Translations under genes and position numbers: made by a program
The notes under the pieces: generated by a model
Told to the model about the DNA's origin: nothing
Seen by the model: only the letters and a program-made list of their open reading frames with translations
Database searches by the model: none
Part shown: one piece after another, positions 29,438 to 37,861 of the stretch
Numbering within the stretch: position 1 is the first letter of the stretch
How the letters are laid out: every line of letters starts with the position of its first letter
Source of the DNA: Burkholderia sp. GAS332
Lineage (GTDB): Bacteria > Pseudomonadota > Gammaproteobacteria > Burkholderiales > Burkholderiaceae
DNA: 64,000 nt
Reading direction: 5' to 3'
Assembly: GCA_900142905.1 (NCBI GenBank)
Contig: FSRV01000001.1
Location: 3,782,001-3,846,000 of the forward strand

Positions 29438-29559
29438 GTCGGGTCTCCTGAGGAGTCGTTCAATTGTGGGGATCGGATAGTTGAATTCGGGCGTTTGCGC
29501 CACCGCTGGCGACGCTAAACCACAGACGAGGCGGACGGAAAGCGGAAAACGATAAGCGA
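29438..29559 (-). promoter_or_regulatory. leuA leader downstream of the leader peptide
   Basis: On the minus strand the first 45 nt are pyrimidine-rich and G-poor (for example TTTTCCGCTTTCCGTCCGCC), which resembles a Rho loading site. A small hairpin follows (CGCCA-GCGG-TGGCG, 29501-29514 region), then the leuA ribosome site. No T run follows the hairpin, so any attenuation would be Rho-dependent or translational. Confidence 0.35.
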
Positions 29560-29655
29560 TCAGCGCGCTAGATGCGCCAGCACCAGCGCGGCTAGCGGCG
29601 CACCAGCTTGTTGAGGCGCATGTTGCGGCTCAAATGGGAACGTGAACGCATTCAT
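29560..29655 (-). CDS. Candidate leucine leader peptide (31 residues) of leuA
   Basis: A 31-codon frame from ATG 29655 to TGA 29560, in the long leuA leader. Its last eleven residues are [11 protein letters not shown] with four Leu codons, CTA, CTG, CTG, CTA; CTA is rare in genomes of this base composition, as is common in Leu attenuator peptides. It starts exactly where transcription from the TATAGT promoter should begin, so the peptide would be leaderless, as is peTrpL in rhizobia. No intrinsic terminator follows; a C/T-rich stretch and a hairpin do. Function is inferred from position and codon content. Confidence 0.55.
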   Translation of the reverse strand: MNAFTFPFEPQHAPQQAGAPLAALVLAHLAR

Positions 29656-29661
29656 CGAACG

Positions 29662-29690
29662 ACTATAGCGACATTCCCGTCAACGTGCAA
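29662..29690 (-). promoter_or_regulatory. leuA promoter
   Basis: TTGCAC (29690-29685), 17-bp spacer, TATAGT (29667-29662, five of six to consensus). The base seven positions after the -10 is the A of ATG 29655. Confidence 0.55.
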
Positions 29691-29740
29691 TTAGCGTCAG
29701 ACCTGCCTGCCGAGCACCGCCGGACGGGCTCCGCAAACAA

Positions 29741-29770
29741 AAAACGGCAGCCTCGGAAGGCTGCCGTTTT
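29741..29770 (-). terminator. Intrinsic terminator after pssA
   Basis: AAAACGGCAGCCT, loop CGGA, AGGCTGCCGTTTT: 13-bp perfect stem; the minus strand continues TTTTTTGTTTG. It lies 33 bp past the pssA stop and insulates leuA. Confidence 0.9.
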
Positions 29771-29802
29771 CTGTGTCACTTCCCTGCAAAAGCGCTGCGC
29801 AA

Positions 29803-30672
29803 TTATCTGTCCCGCGCCACCGATCGAGCCGGATTCGCCCTGCCTCGCATCGCCTGGTAGCCCCAGAACACATAGCCCGACAGACCGTACAGCACGAACA
29901 GGCCGAACAGCATGAGCGGTGGATCGGACGACACCAGCACGAACGCCACCACGACCAGCAAAATCACGCCGAACGGCACGCGGTGCCGCACGTCGAGCGC
30001 CTTGCCGCTGTAGAACGGCGCGTTCGACACCATCGTCACGCCGGCGTAGATGGTCAGCACAAAAGCGACCCACGGCAGCCACACCAGCTTGAGTGGCACG
30101 CGGTTATCGGTGGCGAGCCATACGAAACCGGCGATCAGCGCAGCAGCCGCCGGACTGGGCATGCCTTGGAAGAAGCGCTTGTCGACCACACCGATGTTCG
30201 TGTTGAAACGCGCGAGACGCAACGCAGCCCCCGAACAGTAGACGAACGCCGCGAGCCAGCCCCAGCGGCCGAGATCCTTCAGGATCCACTCGTACATCAC
30301 GAGCGCCGGCGCCACGCCGAACGACACCATGTCCGACAGGCTGTCGAACTGTTCGCCGAACGCGCTTTGCGTGTGCGTCATGCGGGCGACCCGGCCGTCC
30401 ATACCGTCCAGCACCATCGCCACGAAGATCGCGATCGCCGCGATTTCGAAGCGCACGTTCATCGCCTGCACCACGGCAAAGAAGCCGCAAAAGAGTGCGG
30501 CGGTGGTAAACGCGTTCGGCAGCAGGTAAATGCCGCGCTTTCTCAGGAACTGCTGACGCTGAGCGCGCCGGCTCTCGACTACCGGCGACTCCGCCACGAT
30601 CGGCTTGTTGCGGCGGAACGGACGCGGAAGCGGTCCGCCATTGCGGGGTCGACGCGGTTTGAATGCGGCCAT
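29803..30672 (-). CDS. pssA: CDP-diacylglycerol-serine O-phosphatidyltransferase
   Basis: A 289-residue inner-membrane enzyme of the CDP-alcohol phosphatidyltransferase family that makes phosphatidylserine from CDP-diacylglycerol and serine. The catalytic signature D-G-x2-A-R-x8-G-x3-D-x3-D is present as LDGMDGRVARMTHTQ followed by GEQFDSLSDMVSFG (about 96-125). The N-terminal 35 residues are basic and polar; about eight membrane helices follow. It sits 24 bp after psd, which decarboxylates its product. AAGGAGG stands ahead of ATG 30672. Confidence 0.95.
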   Translation of the reverse strand: MAAFKPRRPRNGGPLPRPFRRNKPIVAESPVVESRRAQRQQFLRKRGIYLLPNAFTTAALFCGFFAVVQAMNVRFEIAAIAIFVAMVLDGMDGRVARMTHTQSAFGEQFDSLSDMVSFGVAPALVMYEWILKDLGRWGWLAAFVYCSGAALRLARFNTNIGVVDKRFFQGMPSPAAAALIAGFVWLATDNRVPLKLVWLPWVAFVLTIYAGVTMVSNAPFYSGKALDVRHRVPFGVILLVVVAFVLVSSDPPLMLFGLFVLYGLSGYVFWGYQAMRGRANPARSVARDR

Positions 30673-30696
30673 TCGGAAAACCTCCTTGGTGCCGCT

Positions 30697-31335
30697 TTAT
30701 AGTTCAGCGAGGATCGTGGACGACGCGGAAACCTTCTCGCCGATCGACACACGCGGACGGCTGCCAACCGGCAGATACACGTCGACACGCGAGCCAAACC
30801 GGATAAATCCGTAGCGCTGGCCACGCGTGAGCGGCTCACCCGCACGAACGTAGCAAAGAATGCGGCGCGCGATCAAACCGGCGATCTGCACCGACGTCAC
30901 GGTATGGCCACTGGCCATTTCGATCACCAGCGCATTGCGCTCGTTTTCGAGCGAAGCCTTATCCACCGCCGCGTTCAGGTACGCGCCCGGGAAATATTCG
31001 ACCTTCGAGATCGCGCCATCCACCGGCGAGCGTTGCGAGTGGACATTGAAGACGTTCATGAACACGCTGATCTTCAGCGCTTCACGGTTGGCATACGGGT
31101 CATGCGCTGTTTCGACTGCGACGATACGGCCGTCTGCCGGGCACAGCACGGCGTTGGCCTGAGTCGGAATCGGGCGGGCCGGATCGCGGAAAAACTGCAC
31201 CACGAAGGCCAGAATCAGCCAGAACAGCCATGCCAAGCCGAACCCCGCGAAGAATTGAACCAGTAATGCTACGACGGCTGCGATGGCGATGAACGGCCAG
31301 CCTTCTCGCGCGATGATCGGATGAGGGTAATTCAT
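30697..31335 (-). CDS. psd: Phosphatidylserine decarboxylase proenzyme
   Basis: A 212-residue short-type PSD that converts phosphatidylserine to phosphatidylethanolamine. N-terminal hydrophobic helices ([20 protein letters not shown]) anchor it. The self-cleavage site is GS in [12 protein letters not shown] (about 183-194), where the Ser becomes the pyruvoyl group; [15 protein letters not shown] holds the conserved His. I chose ATG 31335 ([12 protein letters not shown]); the ribosome site is weak and a frame 20 codons longer is open but runs into the ilvC terminator. Confidence 0.93.
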   Translation of the reverse strand: MNYPHPIIAREGWPFIAIAAVVALLVQFFAGFGLAWLFWLILAFVVQFFRDPARPIPTQANAVLCPADGRIVAVETAHDPYANREALKISVFMNVFNVHSQRSPVDGAISKVEYFPGAYLNAAVDKASLENERNALVIEMASGHTVTSVQIAGLIARRILCYVRAGEPLTRGQRYGFIRFGSRVDVYLPVGSRPRVSIGEKVSASSTILAEL

Positions 31336-31371
31336 GGATGGCTTCAGTATTTTTGTAAAACCGTAGGATAG

Positions 31372-31411
31372 CAAAAGCCGCCCAGGGTTCAGCACCCTTG
31401 GACGGCTTTTT
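31372..31411. terminator. Intrinsic terminator after ilvC
   Basis: AAAAGCCG, inner CAGGGT/ACCCTTG, and CGGCTTTTTG: long stem with two mismatched pairs and T runs on both strands. It lies 59 bp past the ilvC stop and before psd, so psd-pssA depend on read-through or their own promoter. Confidence 0.82.
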
Positions 31412-31469
31412 GCATTACCGGCTGCTGCGACGATGCGCCGCGCCGGTCAGAGGCTGTAAAACGGGCCTC

Positions 31470-32561
<1,092 letters not shown>

Positions 32562-32631
32562 TTAAAGGCACTACCCGGCTTCGATCGAGACGGTGGATAA
32601 CGCAACGTCCAACCGCTACTCAGCGCGCGCG

Positions 32632-33123
32632 TCAAACCTTCAGAATGCGCTCGCCGCGGCCGATGCCCGAACTGCCCGTACGGACGGTTTCGAGAATCGC
32701 AGTCGCGTCGATCCCTTCGATGAAGGCATCGAGCTTGTCGCTCGCGCCCGTCAGTTCGATCGTGTAGGTCTTTTCGGTGACGTCGATGATCCGGCCGCGG
32801 AAAATATCCGACATCCGTTTCATCTCCTCACGTTCCTTGCCGACCGCCCTCACCTTGATCAACATCAGCTCACGCTCGATGTGGGCGCCCTCGGTAAGGT
32901 CGACCACTTTCACCACCTCGATCAGGCGGTTCAGATGCTTCGTGATCTGTTCGATCACGTCGTCCGAGCCAATGGAGACGATGGTCATGCGCGACAGCGA
33001 ACGGTCTTCGGTCGGAGCCACCGTCAAGGTTTCAATGTTGTAGCCGCGTGCCGAGAACAACCCCACCACGCGTGATAACGCGCCCGGTTCGTTTTCCAGC
33101 AGGACAGAAATAATGTGTCTCAT
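32632..33123 (-). CDS. ilvH: Acetolactate synthase small (regulatory) subunit
   Basis: A 163-residue ACT-domain protein that gives acetolactate synthase its valine feedback. The N-terminal ACT domain is RHIISVLLENEPGALSRVVG with FSARGYNIETLTVAPTE (about 2-40); a second ACT-like half follows. It lies 111 bp after ilvI and 145 bp before ilvC, same direction. Confidence 0.97.
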   Translation of the reverse strand: MRHIISVLLENEPGALSRVVGLFSARGYNIETLTVAPTEDRSLSRMTIVSIGSDDVIEQITKHLNRLIEVVKVVDLTEGAHIERELMLIKVRAVGKEREEMKRMSDIFRGRIIDVTEKTYTIELTGASDKLDAFIEGIDATAILETVRTGSSGIGRGERILKV

Positions 33124-33234
33124 GTTTCGCTTCTTCCAGATGTTTTGTCGATGTATGCGAGCGGCTTCGCGCCGCTTCGTCCGCCTTCGCCCTTTGTGGA
33201 GGCGCGCATGACGAAGCCAACGCAGAGGCCGTCG

Positions 33235-34998
33235 TTATAGATCTTCCGAACCCATGAGCATCTCAGTGATGCCCTTGCCGGCCTGGACCATCGGCCAGAC
33301 GTTTTCGGTCGGATCGGTCTGGAAATCGAGAAACACCGTGCGATCTTTCAGGCGCAGCGCTTCCTTCAGCGCCGGTTCCACATCGGCCGTGCGTTCGATA
33401 CGCATGCCGACGTGACCGTACGCTTCGGCCAGCTTCACGAAATCAGGCAGCGCATCCATGTACGAATGCGAATAGCGCTTGCTGTACTCGATCTGCTGCC
33501 ACTGGCGCACCATGCCCAGATAGCGGTTGTTCAGCGAAATGATCTTCACCGGAGTCTCGTACTGCTTGCAGGTCGAGAGTTCCTGGATACACATCTGGAT
33601 CGAGCCTTCGCCCGTGATACAGAGCACGTCGTCGTCCGGGTGCGCCATCTTCACGCCCATCGCCGCCGGCAGGCCGAAGCCCATCGTGCCGAGGCCACCG
33701 GAGTTGATCCAGCGGCGCGGCTTGTTGAAGCGATAGAACTGCGCCGCCCACATCTGGTGCTGGCCGACGTCGGAACACACGAAGGCATTGCCGTCGGTCA
33801 GTTCCCACGCCTTTTCCACCACGTACTGCGGCTTGATGATGTCGCTCTTGCGGTCGAACTTCAGGCAGTCTTTGGCGCGCCAAGCTTCGATGTCCTTCCA
33901 CCAGTCGGCGAGCGCCGCGGTGTCGGGGCCATGCTCGGCCGTTTGCAACTGCTCGATCAGCTCCTTCAGCACTTCCTTCACGTCGCCGACGATCGGAATG
34001 TCGACCTTGACGCGCTTGGAGATGGAAGAAGGATCGATGTCGATATGGATGATCTTGCGCGGACGCGACGCGAAGTGCGCCGGGTCGCCGATCACACGGT
34101 CGTCGAAGCGCGCGCCGATCGCGATCAGCACGTCGCAGTGCTGCATCGCCATGTTGGCTTCGTACGTGCCGTGCATGCCGAGCATGCCGAGGAATTTCTT
34201 GTCGCTCGCGCGGTAGCCGCCCAGACCCATCAACGTATTGGTGACGGGATAGCCGAGCAGATCGGCGAACTGGTTCAGCTCACGCGATGCATCCGCGAGG
34301 ATGATGCCGCCGCCGGTGTAGATGTACGGACGCTTGGCCGACAGCAGCAAGGCCACAGCCTTGCGGATCTGGCCGGAGTGCCCTTTCGTGACCGGGTTGT
34401 ACGAGCGCAGCGAAACGGTCTTGAGCGGTTCGTACTGGCACGGCATCTTCGACACGTCTTTCGGAATGTCGATCAGCACCGGGCCTGGACGGCCGGTACG
34501 GGCGATATAGAAAGCTTTCTTGACGGTAGCGGCGAGGTCGCGCACGTCCTTCACGAGGAAGTTGTGCTTCACGCAAGGGCGCGTGATACCGACCGTATCG
34601 CACTCCTGGAACGCATCCTGACCGATCGCAGCAGTCGGCACCTGGCCGCTGATGATCACCATCGGGATCGAATCCATGTAGGCCGTCGCGATGCCGGTCA
34701 CCGCATTGGTGACGCCGGGGCCGGAGGTCACGAGGCACACACCCACTTTGCCGGTGGAACGCGCATAGGCGTCAGCGGCGTGGACTGCGGCTTGTTCGTG
34801 GCGCACGAGGACGTGCTGGAATTTGTCCTGCTTGTACAGCTCGTCGTAAATGTAGAGTACCGAGCCGCCGGGATAGCCCCAGATAAACTCGACGTCTTCG
34901 TCGGCCAGTGCCTTCATGAGCACGGTGGCGCCGATAGAGTCAGCTTGAGGATGGAGGGTCGTATCCGACGTGGAGAATTCCGCGCTGGGCATATTCAT
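33235..34998 (-). CDS. ilvI: Acetolactate synthase large (catalytic) subunit
   Basis: A 587-residue TPP-dependent enzyme, first common step of valine, leucine and isoleucine synthesis. The pyrimidine domain has FIWGYPGGSVLYIYDEL and the catalytic Glu in LVRHEQAAVHAADAYAR (about 63-79). The PP domain has TGEGSIQMCIQELSTCKQYE with LNNRYLGMVRQWQ; the usual GDG is GEG here. FAD/regulatory domain in between. ATG 34998 follows AAAGGTG. First gene of the ilvIHC unit; ilvB is an equally used name. Confidence 0.96.
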   Translation of the reverse strand: MNMPSAEFSTSDTTLHPQADSIGATVLMKALADEDVEFIWGYPGGSVLYIYDELYKQDKFQHVLVRHEQAAVHAADAYARSTGKVGVCLVTSGPGVTNAVTGIATAYMDSIPMVIISGQVPTAAIGQDAFQECDTVGITRPCVKHNFLVKDVRDLAATVKKAFYIARTGRPGPVLIDIPKDVSKMPCQYEPLKTVSLRSYNPVTKGHSGQIRKAVALLLSAKRPYIYTGGGIILADASRELNQFADLLGYPVTNTLMGLGGYRASDKKFLGMLGMHGTYEANMAMQHCDVLIAIGARFDDRVIGDPAHFASRPRKIIHIDIDPSSISKRVKVDIPIVGDVKEVLKELIEQLQTAEHGPDTAALADWWKDIEAWRAKDCLKFDRKSDIIKPQYVVEKAWELTDGNAFVCSDVGQHQMWAAQFYRFNKPRRWINSGGLGTMGFGLPAAMGVKMAHPDDDVLCITGEGSIQMCIQELSTCKQYETPVKIISLNNRYLGMVRQWQQIEYSKRYSHSYMDALPDFVKLAEAYGHVGMRIERTADVEPALKEALRLKDRTVFLDFQTDPTENVWPMVQAGKGITEMLMGSEDL

Positions 34999-35361
34999 TT
35001 ATTCACCTTTCGAATTTTCGGCAAAAAATTGATCGGGTGCTCTCTGCCGGGCTTGTGGCTCGGGTTCAAGCGGCGCGTCCAGTTGACAGGTGAGCTTCTT
35101 GGGCCACACCTCAATTGAGACAAGTCACTTATGTTGCGAACCAGCGACGATATCTGCAGATGTCCGCGCGGTCAAGCAAATATTGCCCTGGCGCCCTGCC
35201 CCTGTATCTCGCGATTGGCTAAAAGTGACCGAAACCTTGTTATAGAGATGCAAGTTAGGGCGGGTTTCGCCCCAGCGACGCGAAAGTTTGTTAGCATCCG
35301 CGAGTTTTACGACATTTTTCGACCGATTACGCGCACGCACGCTGCGCCGACCCCCAAACGG
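34999..35361. other. Divergent control region between ilvI and the sigma factor gene
   Basis: A 363-bp gene-free stretch. It carries a minus-strand promoter for ilvI at 35147-35175 and a weak plus-strand pair TTGGCT (35215-35220), 17 bp, TGTTAT (35238-35243) for the sigma gene. The ilvI leader is about 140 nt. I looked for an Ile/Val/Leu-rich leader peptide and found none. Confidence 0.5.
35147..35175 (-). promoter_or_regulatory. Candidate ilvI promoter
   Basis: TTGACC (35175-35170), 17-bp spacer, TATCGT (35152-35147) on the minus strand; five and four matches of six. It would give a leader of about 140 nt before ilvI. Confidence 0.5.
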
Positions 35362-35925
35362 ATGGCATCAGACAAGGAACTCGCCGATTTTCTGGCGGGC
35401 GTCGAAAGGCGCGCATTCAAGCAGACGGTCTACGCCGTGCGGGACGACGACGCCTCGCTCGATATCGTGCAGGACGCGATGATCAAGCTCGCCGAAAAAT
35501 ATGGCGACCGTCCTCCCGCCGAACTTCCGCTGCTGTTTCAGCGTATTCTTCAGAATGCGATGCACGACTATTTTCGTCGTGCCAAAGTGCGCAATACTTG
35601 GGTTAGTCTATTCTCGTCGCTCGGCAACGCCGACGACGACGAGTTCGACCCACTCGAAACATTCGAGGCGCAACAAGGTTCAGCGGGCTCAGAAAGCAAC
35701 GAACAGAAACTCGAACGCGAACAAGTCTTACAGTTAATCGACGACGAGATCCAAAAGTTACCGGCACGTCAACGGGAGGCGTTTCTCATGCGTTATTGGG
35801 AAGATATGGATGTCGCCGAGACTGCCGCCGCGATGGGCTGCTCCGAGGGTAGCGTGAAAACGCATTGCTCACGGGCCACCCACACGCTGGCGCAAGCGCT
35901 CAAGGCTAAAGGAATCACGCTATGA
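35362..35925 (+). CDS. RNA polymerase sigma factor, ECF type
   Basis: A 187-residue sigma-70 family protein with regions 2 and 4 only. Region 2 runs from about 16 to 80 (ASLDIVQDAMIKLAEKYGD, LFQRILQNAMHDYFRR); region 4 is near 132-180 (LPARQREAFLMRYWEDMDVAE and GCSEGSVKTHCSRATHTLAQ). An acidic linker rich in Asp/Glu lies between. I chose ATG 35362 (MASDKELADFLAGVERRAF), the first Met of the domain; a longer open frame reads into the promoter region. Its stop overlaps the DUF3619 start by 4 bp, the arrangement typical of sigma/anti-sigma pairs. Target promoters are unknown. Confidence 0.9.
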   Translation: MASDKELADFLAGVERRAFKQTVYAVRDDDASLDIVQDAMIKLAEKYGDRPPAELPLLFQRILQNAMHDYFRRAKVRNTWVSLFSSLGNADDDEFDPLETFEAQQGSAGSESNEQKLEREQVLQLIDDEIQKLPARQREAFLMRYWEDMDVAETAAAMGCSEGSVKTHCSRATHTLAQALKAKGITL

Positions 35926-36350
35926 GCTCCCTAGAAACCAAAGAACTCGAGTTCGCCCGCCAGGTGCGCCGCGCGCTCGACGAAAACGCCGCCAGTATCC
36001 CGTCCGCCACGGTCGACCGACTCGCCATGGCGCGCCGCGCCGCGCTTGCTCGCAAGAAGCCCGAAACCGTGAGCGCGCCCGTGTTCGTGCCCGCCCTTGC
36101 CGGCGCCGGCATGCCGGCCGGTATGCCGCAAGTCGACATGCCGCAGCGCCGCCGTTCGCCGCTGCGCCGCTTTGCGCTCGCCTGGCCGCTCGTCGCGCTG
36201 GTTGTGAGCCTCGTGGCCATCGCCTACTGGGAAGACCAGCAGCGCACCGCCGAACTCGCCGATATCGATGCAGCCATGCTAAGCGACGACTTGCCGCTCA
36301 ATGCCTATCTCGACCACGGTTTCAACGCGTACCTATCACGCGCCCACTGA
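35922..36350 (+). CDS. DUF3619 membrane protein, possible anti-sigma factor
   Basis: A 142-residue protein with an N-terminal helical region (TKELEFARQVRRALDENAASIP at about 6-27), a Pro/Met/basic stretch, one membrane helix (FALAWPLVALVVSLVAIAYW at about 84-103) and a short acidic C-terminal part. The topology (cytoplasmic N, single span, small outside) and the 4-bp overlap with an ECF sigma gene suggest an anti-sigma factor. DUF3619 has no proven function that I know of; this role is inference. Confidence 0.8.
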   Translation: MSSLETKELEFARQVRRALDENAASIPSATVDRLAMARRAALARKKPETVSAPVFVPALAGAGMPAGMPQVDMPQRRRSPLRRFALAWPLVALVVSLVAIAYWEDQQRTAELADIDAAMLSDDLPLNAYLDHGFNAYLSRAH

Positions 36351-36366
36351 GCGGGAGATTCTTCGG

Positions 36367-37125
36367 GTGAGTTACAAGCGCGGCTTGGCCGTTGTTTTCG
36401 GATGCGCGATCGCGGCGCTCGTGTCGTTTGCCGCGACGTATCCGCGCTTTTATCCAAGCCCGTCGACCGCCAATGCGCCTACCGTCGGCGGCAACGCGAC
36501 CGCCAAGACGCCCGCCCCTACCCTCGCCGTCGATCTGCCGAGCCTACCCGGCAGCAACAGCCCGATGGCATGGTCGCGCCTGACCTCGGCCGAGCACGTT
36601 GCGCTCGCGCCGTTCGCCAGCGAATGGGATTCCTTCAGCGACGAACGCAAGCGCAATTGGATCAAGATCGCTGCGCGTTACCCGAAGTTATCGCCCGATG
36701 CGCAAAAACGCCTGCATGATCGAATGACTGAATGGGTGCGTATGACACCCGAACAGCGGCGCGTTGCGCGCGAAAACTACCAGGTGTCGAAGGAATTGCC
36801 GCGCGAAACCCGCCAGAATGCGTGGAAGGCGTATCAGCAATTGCCGGAAGAACAGAAGGAGCGGCTCGCCGCGAGCGAGCGCAAGAGGCGGCCGAGCGTC
36901 GTGAGCGCGCCGCCATCCGGCAAGACTGAGATTAAAGGCCTCGACCGTCTGGTCAATGCCCGGGAACCCGCCGCAAGCGGTGCCGCAGCGGTGAGTGCCG
37001 CGGCTGCCGCTTCATTGCCGAGCCCGGCCGCCACCCCGGCGATTCCCGCGGCGGGCAGCTTTGTGCCCGCCACGCCGCTGCCGGTTTCGCCGGCCGAGGC
37101 GCCGTCGATCTTCAACGGCTCCTGA
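36367..37125 (+). CDS. DUF3106 protein, membrane-anchored, periplasmic
   Basis: A 252-residue protein starting with GTG 36367 (SYKRGLAVVFGC), with GGGAG about ten bases upstream. A single N-terminal helix (GLAVVFGCAIAALVSFAATY) is a signal or anchor. DUF3106 covers about 80-170: EWDSFSDERKRNWIKIAARY, LSPDAQKRLHDRMTEWVRMTPEQ and AWKAYQQLPEEQKERL, helix repeats with spaced Trp. The C-terminal 70 residues are Ala/Pro-rich and probably disordered. A frame 22 codons longer overlaps DUF3619 and is less likely. Its place in the sigma operon suggests an envelope stress or sensing role. Confidence 0.8.
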   Translation: MSYKRGLAVVFGCAIAALVSFAATYPRFYPSPSTANAPTVGGNATAKTPAPTLAVDLPSLPGSNSPMAWSRLTSAEHVALAPFASEWDSFSDERKRNWIKIAARYPKLSPDAQKRLHDRMTEWVRMTPEQRRVARENYQVSKELPRETRQNAWKAYQQLPEEQKERLAASERKRRPSVVSAPPSGKTEIKGLDRLVNAREPAASGAAAVSAAAAASLPSPAATPAIPAAGSFVPATPLPVSPAEAPSIFNGS

Positions 37126-37138
37126 TCCGGGCCCGACT

Positions 37139-37660
37139 GTGTCCCAGCCGCTCGCCACCTCGACACTACCCGCCGATTCATCCGGCACCGCGCCCACCGT
37201 GCGCCGGCGCCTGGCCGCGTTGCTCTACGAAGCCGTGATCCTGTTCGGCGTGGTGTTCATCGCGGGCTATCTGTTCAGCACGTTGACCCAGCAGCGCAAC
37301 GGCCTCACCCATCACAACCTGCTCGCCGCGTGGATTGGCCTCGTGGTCGGTTTGTACTTCGTCTGGTTCTGGACCCATAGCGGCCAGACGCTGCCGATGA
37401 AAACGTGGCGCCTGCGCGTCGTCGCCGCTGACGGCACGCCGCTGTCCACGGGACGCGCGATCGCTCGTTACGTGCTGGCGTGGCTGTGGTTTTTACCGCC
37501 GCTCGCGCTGCATCCGCTGCTCGGCCTCACCGTGCCGCAAACCCTGCTGATCGCCGCGATTTGGTTCGTGCTATGGACCGCCACCGGCCGTTTCGACCCG
37601 CAGCGTCAATTCCTGCACGACCGCCTCGCCGGCACGCGCGTGATTAGCGTCGTGAGCTGA
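37139..37660 (+). CDS. RDD family membrane protein
   Basis: A 173-residue protein starting with GTG 37139 (SQPLATSTLPADS). It has the RDD layout: VRRRLAALLYEAVILFGVVFIAGYLF (about 23-48; Arg and the acidic residue start helix 1), a second helix (AAWIGLVVGLYFVWFWTHSGQT), the MKTWRLRVVAADG turn, and two more helices, ending QRQFLHDRLAGTRVI. The first Asp of the name motif is Glu here. Role unknown. It follows DUF3106 by 13 bp and closes the sigma-factor operon. Confidence 0.82.
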   Translation: MSQPLATSTLPADSSGTAPTVRRRLAALLYEAVILFGVVFIAGYLFSTLTQQRNGLTHHNLLAAWIGLVVGLYFVWFWTHSGQTLPMKTWRLRVVAADGTPLSTGRAIARYVLAWLWFLPPLALHPLLGLTVPQTLLIAAIWFVLWTATGRFDPQRQFLHDRLAGTRVISVVS

Positions 37661-37861
37661 GCAAACCGGCCACCCGGTCACTCATCCCGCCGCGCCTGCG
37701 GTTCATCCCTGCCTCACCGCGGTTGCCGCTCGCCACCGCCCTTCTCCGCACGCCGTCGCTCCGTCCCACTCCCGGCACAGTAATAAGAACTTCTCGTGAC
37801 TGTCACGGCAGGGTCACGCGCGGCTGGCGCAATACGGGCACCGCAACTCGACGCGTGAGCC
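37661..37861. other. Intergenic region upstream of the PlcP-like gene
   Basis: A 201-bp stretch. It contains an imperfectly repeated Pho-box-like site at 37800-37817, overlapped by the palindrome CGTGAC-T-GTCACG (37795-37807). No terminator after the RDD gene is obvious. No gene seen. Confidence 0.5.
37800..37817 (+). promoter_or_regulatory. Pho-box-like direct repeat upstream of plcP-like gene
   Basis: CTGTCAC, GGCA, GGGTCAC: two 7-bp units with 11-bp period, the geometry of a PhoB box (CTGTCAT units four bases apart). Match is six of seven and four of seven to the consensus half-site. It stands 45 bp ahead of ATG 37862. The -10 downstream is poor (CAATAC region). The overlapping palindrome is an alternative reading. 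Confidence 0.4.

Noticed and set aside
29437..29503. A longer leuA starting at GTG 29503
   Set aside because: The extra 22 residues are not part of known LeuA N-termini and AGGAG sits exactly before ATG 29437.
27929..29518. Plus-strand open frame of 529 codons opposite leuA
   Set aside because: Antisense shadow; leuA motifs are unambiguous.
34999..35140. Ile/Val/Leu leader peptide before ilvI
   Set aside because: Searched the predicted leader in three frames; only very short frames without runs of Ile, Val or Leu codons.
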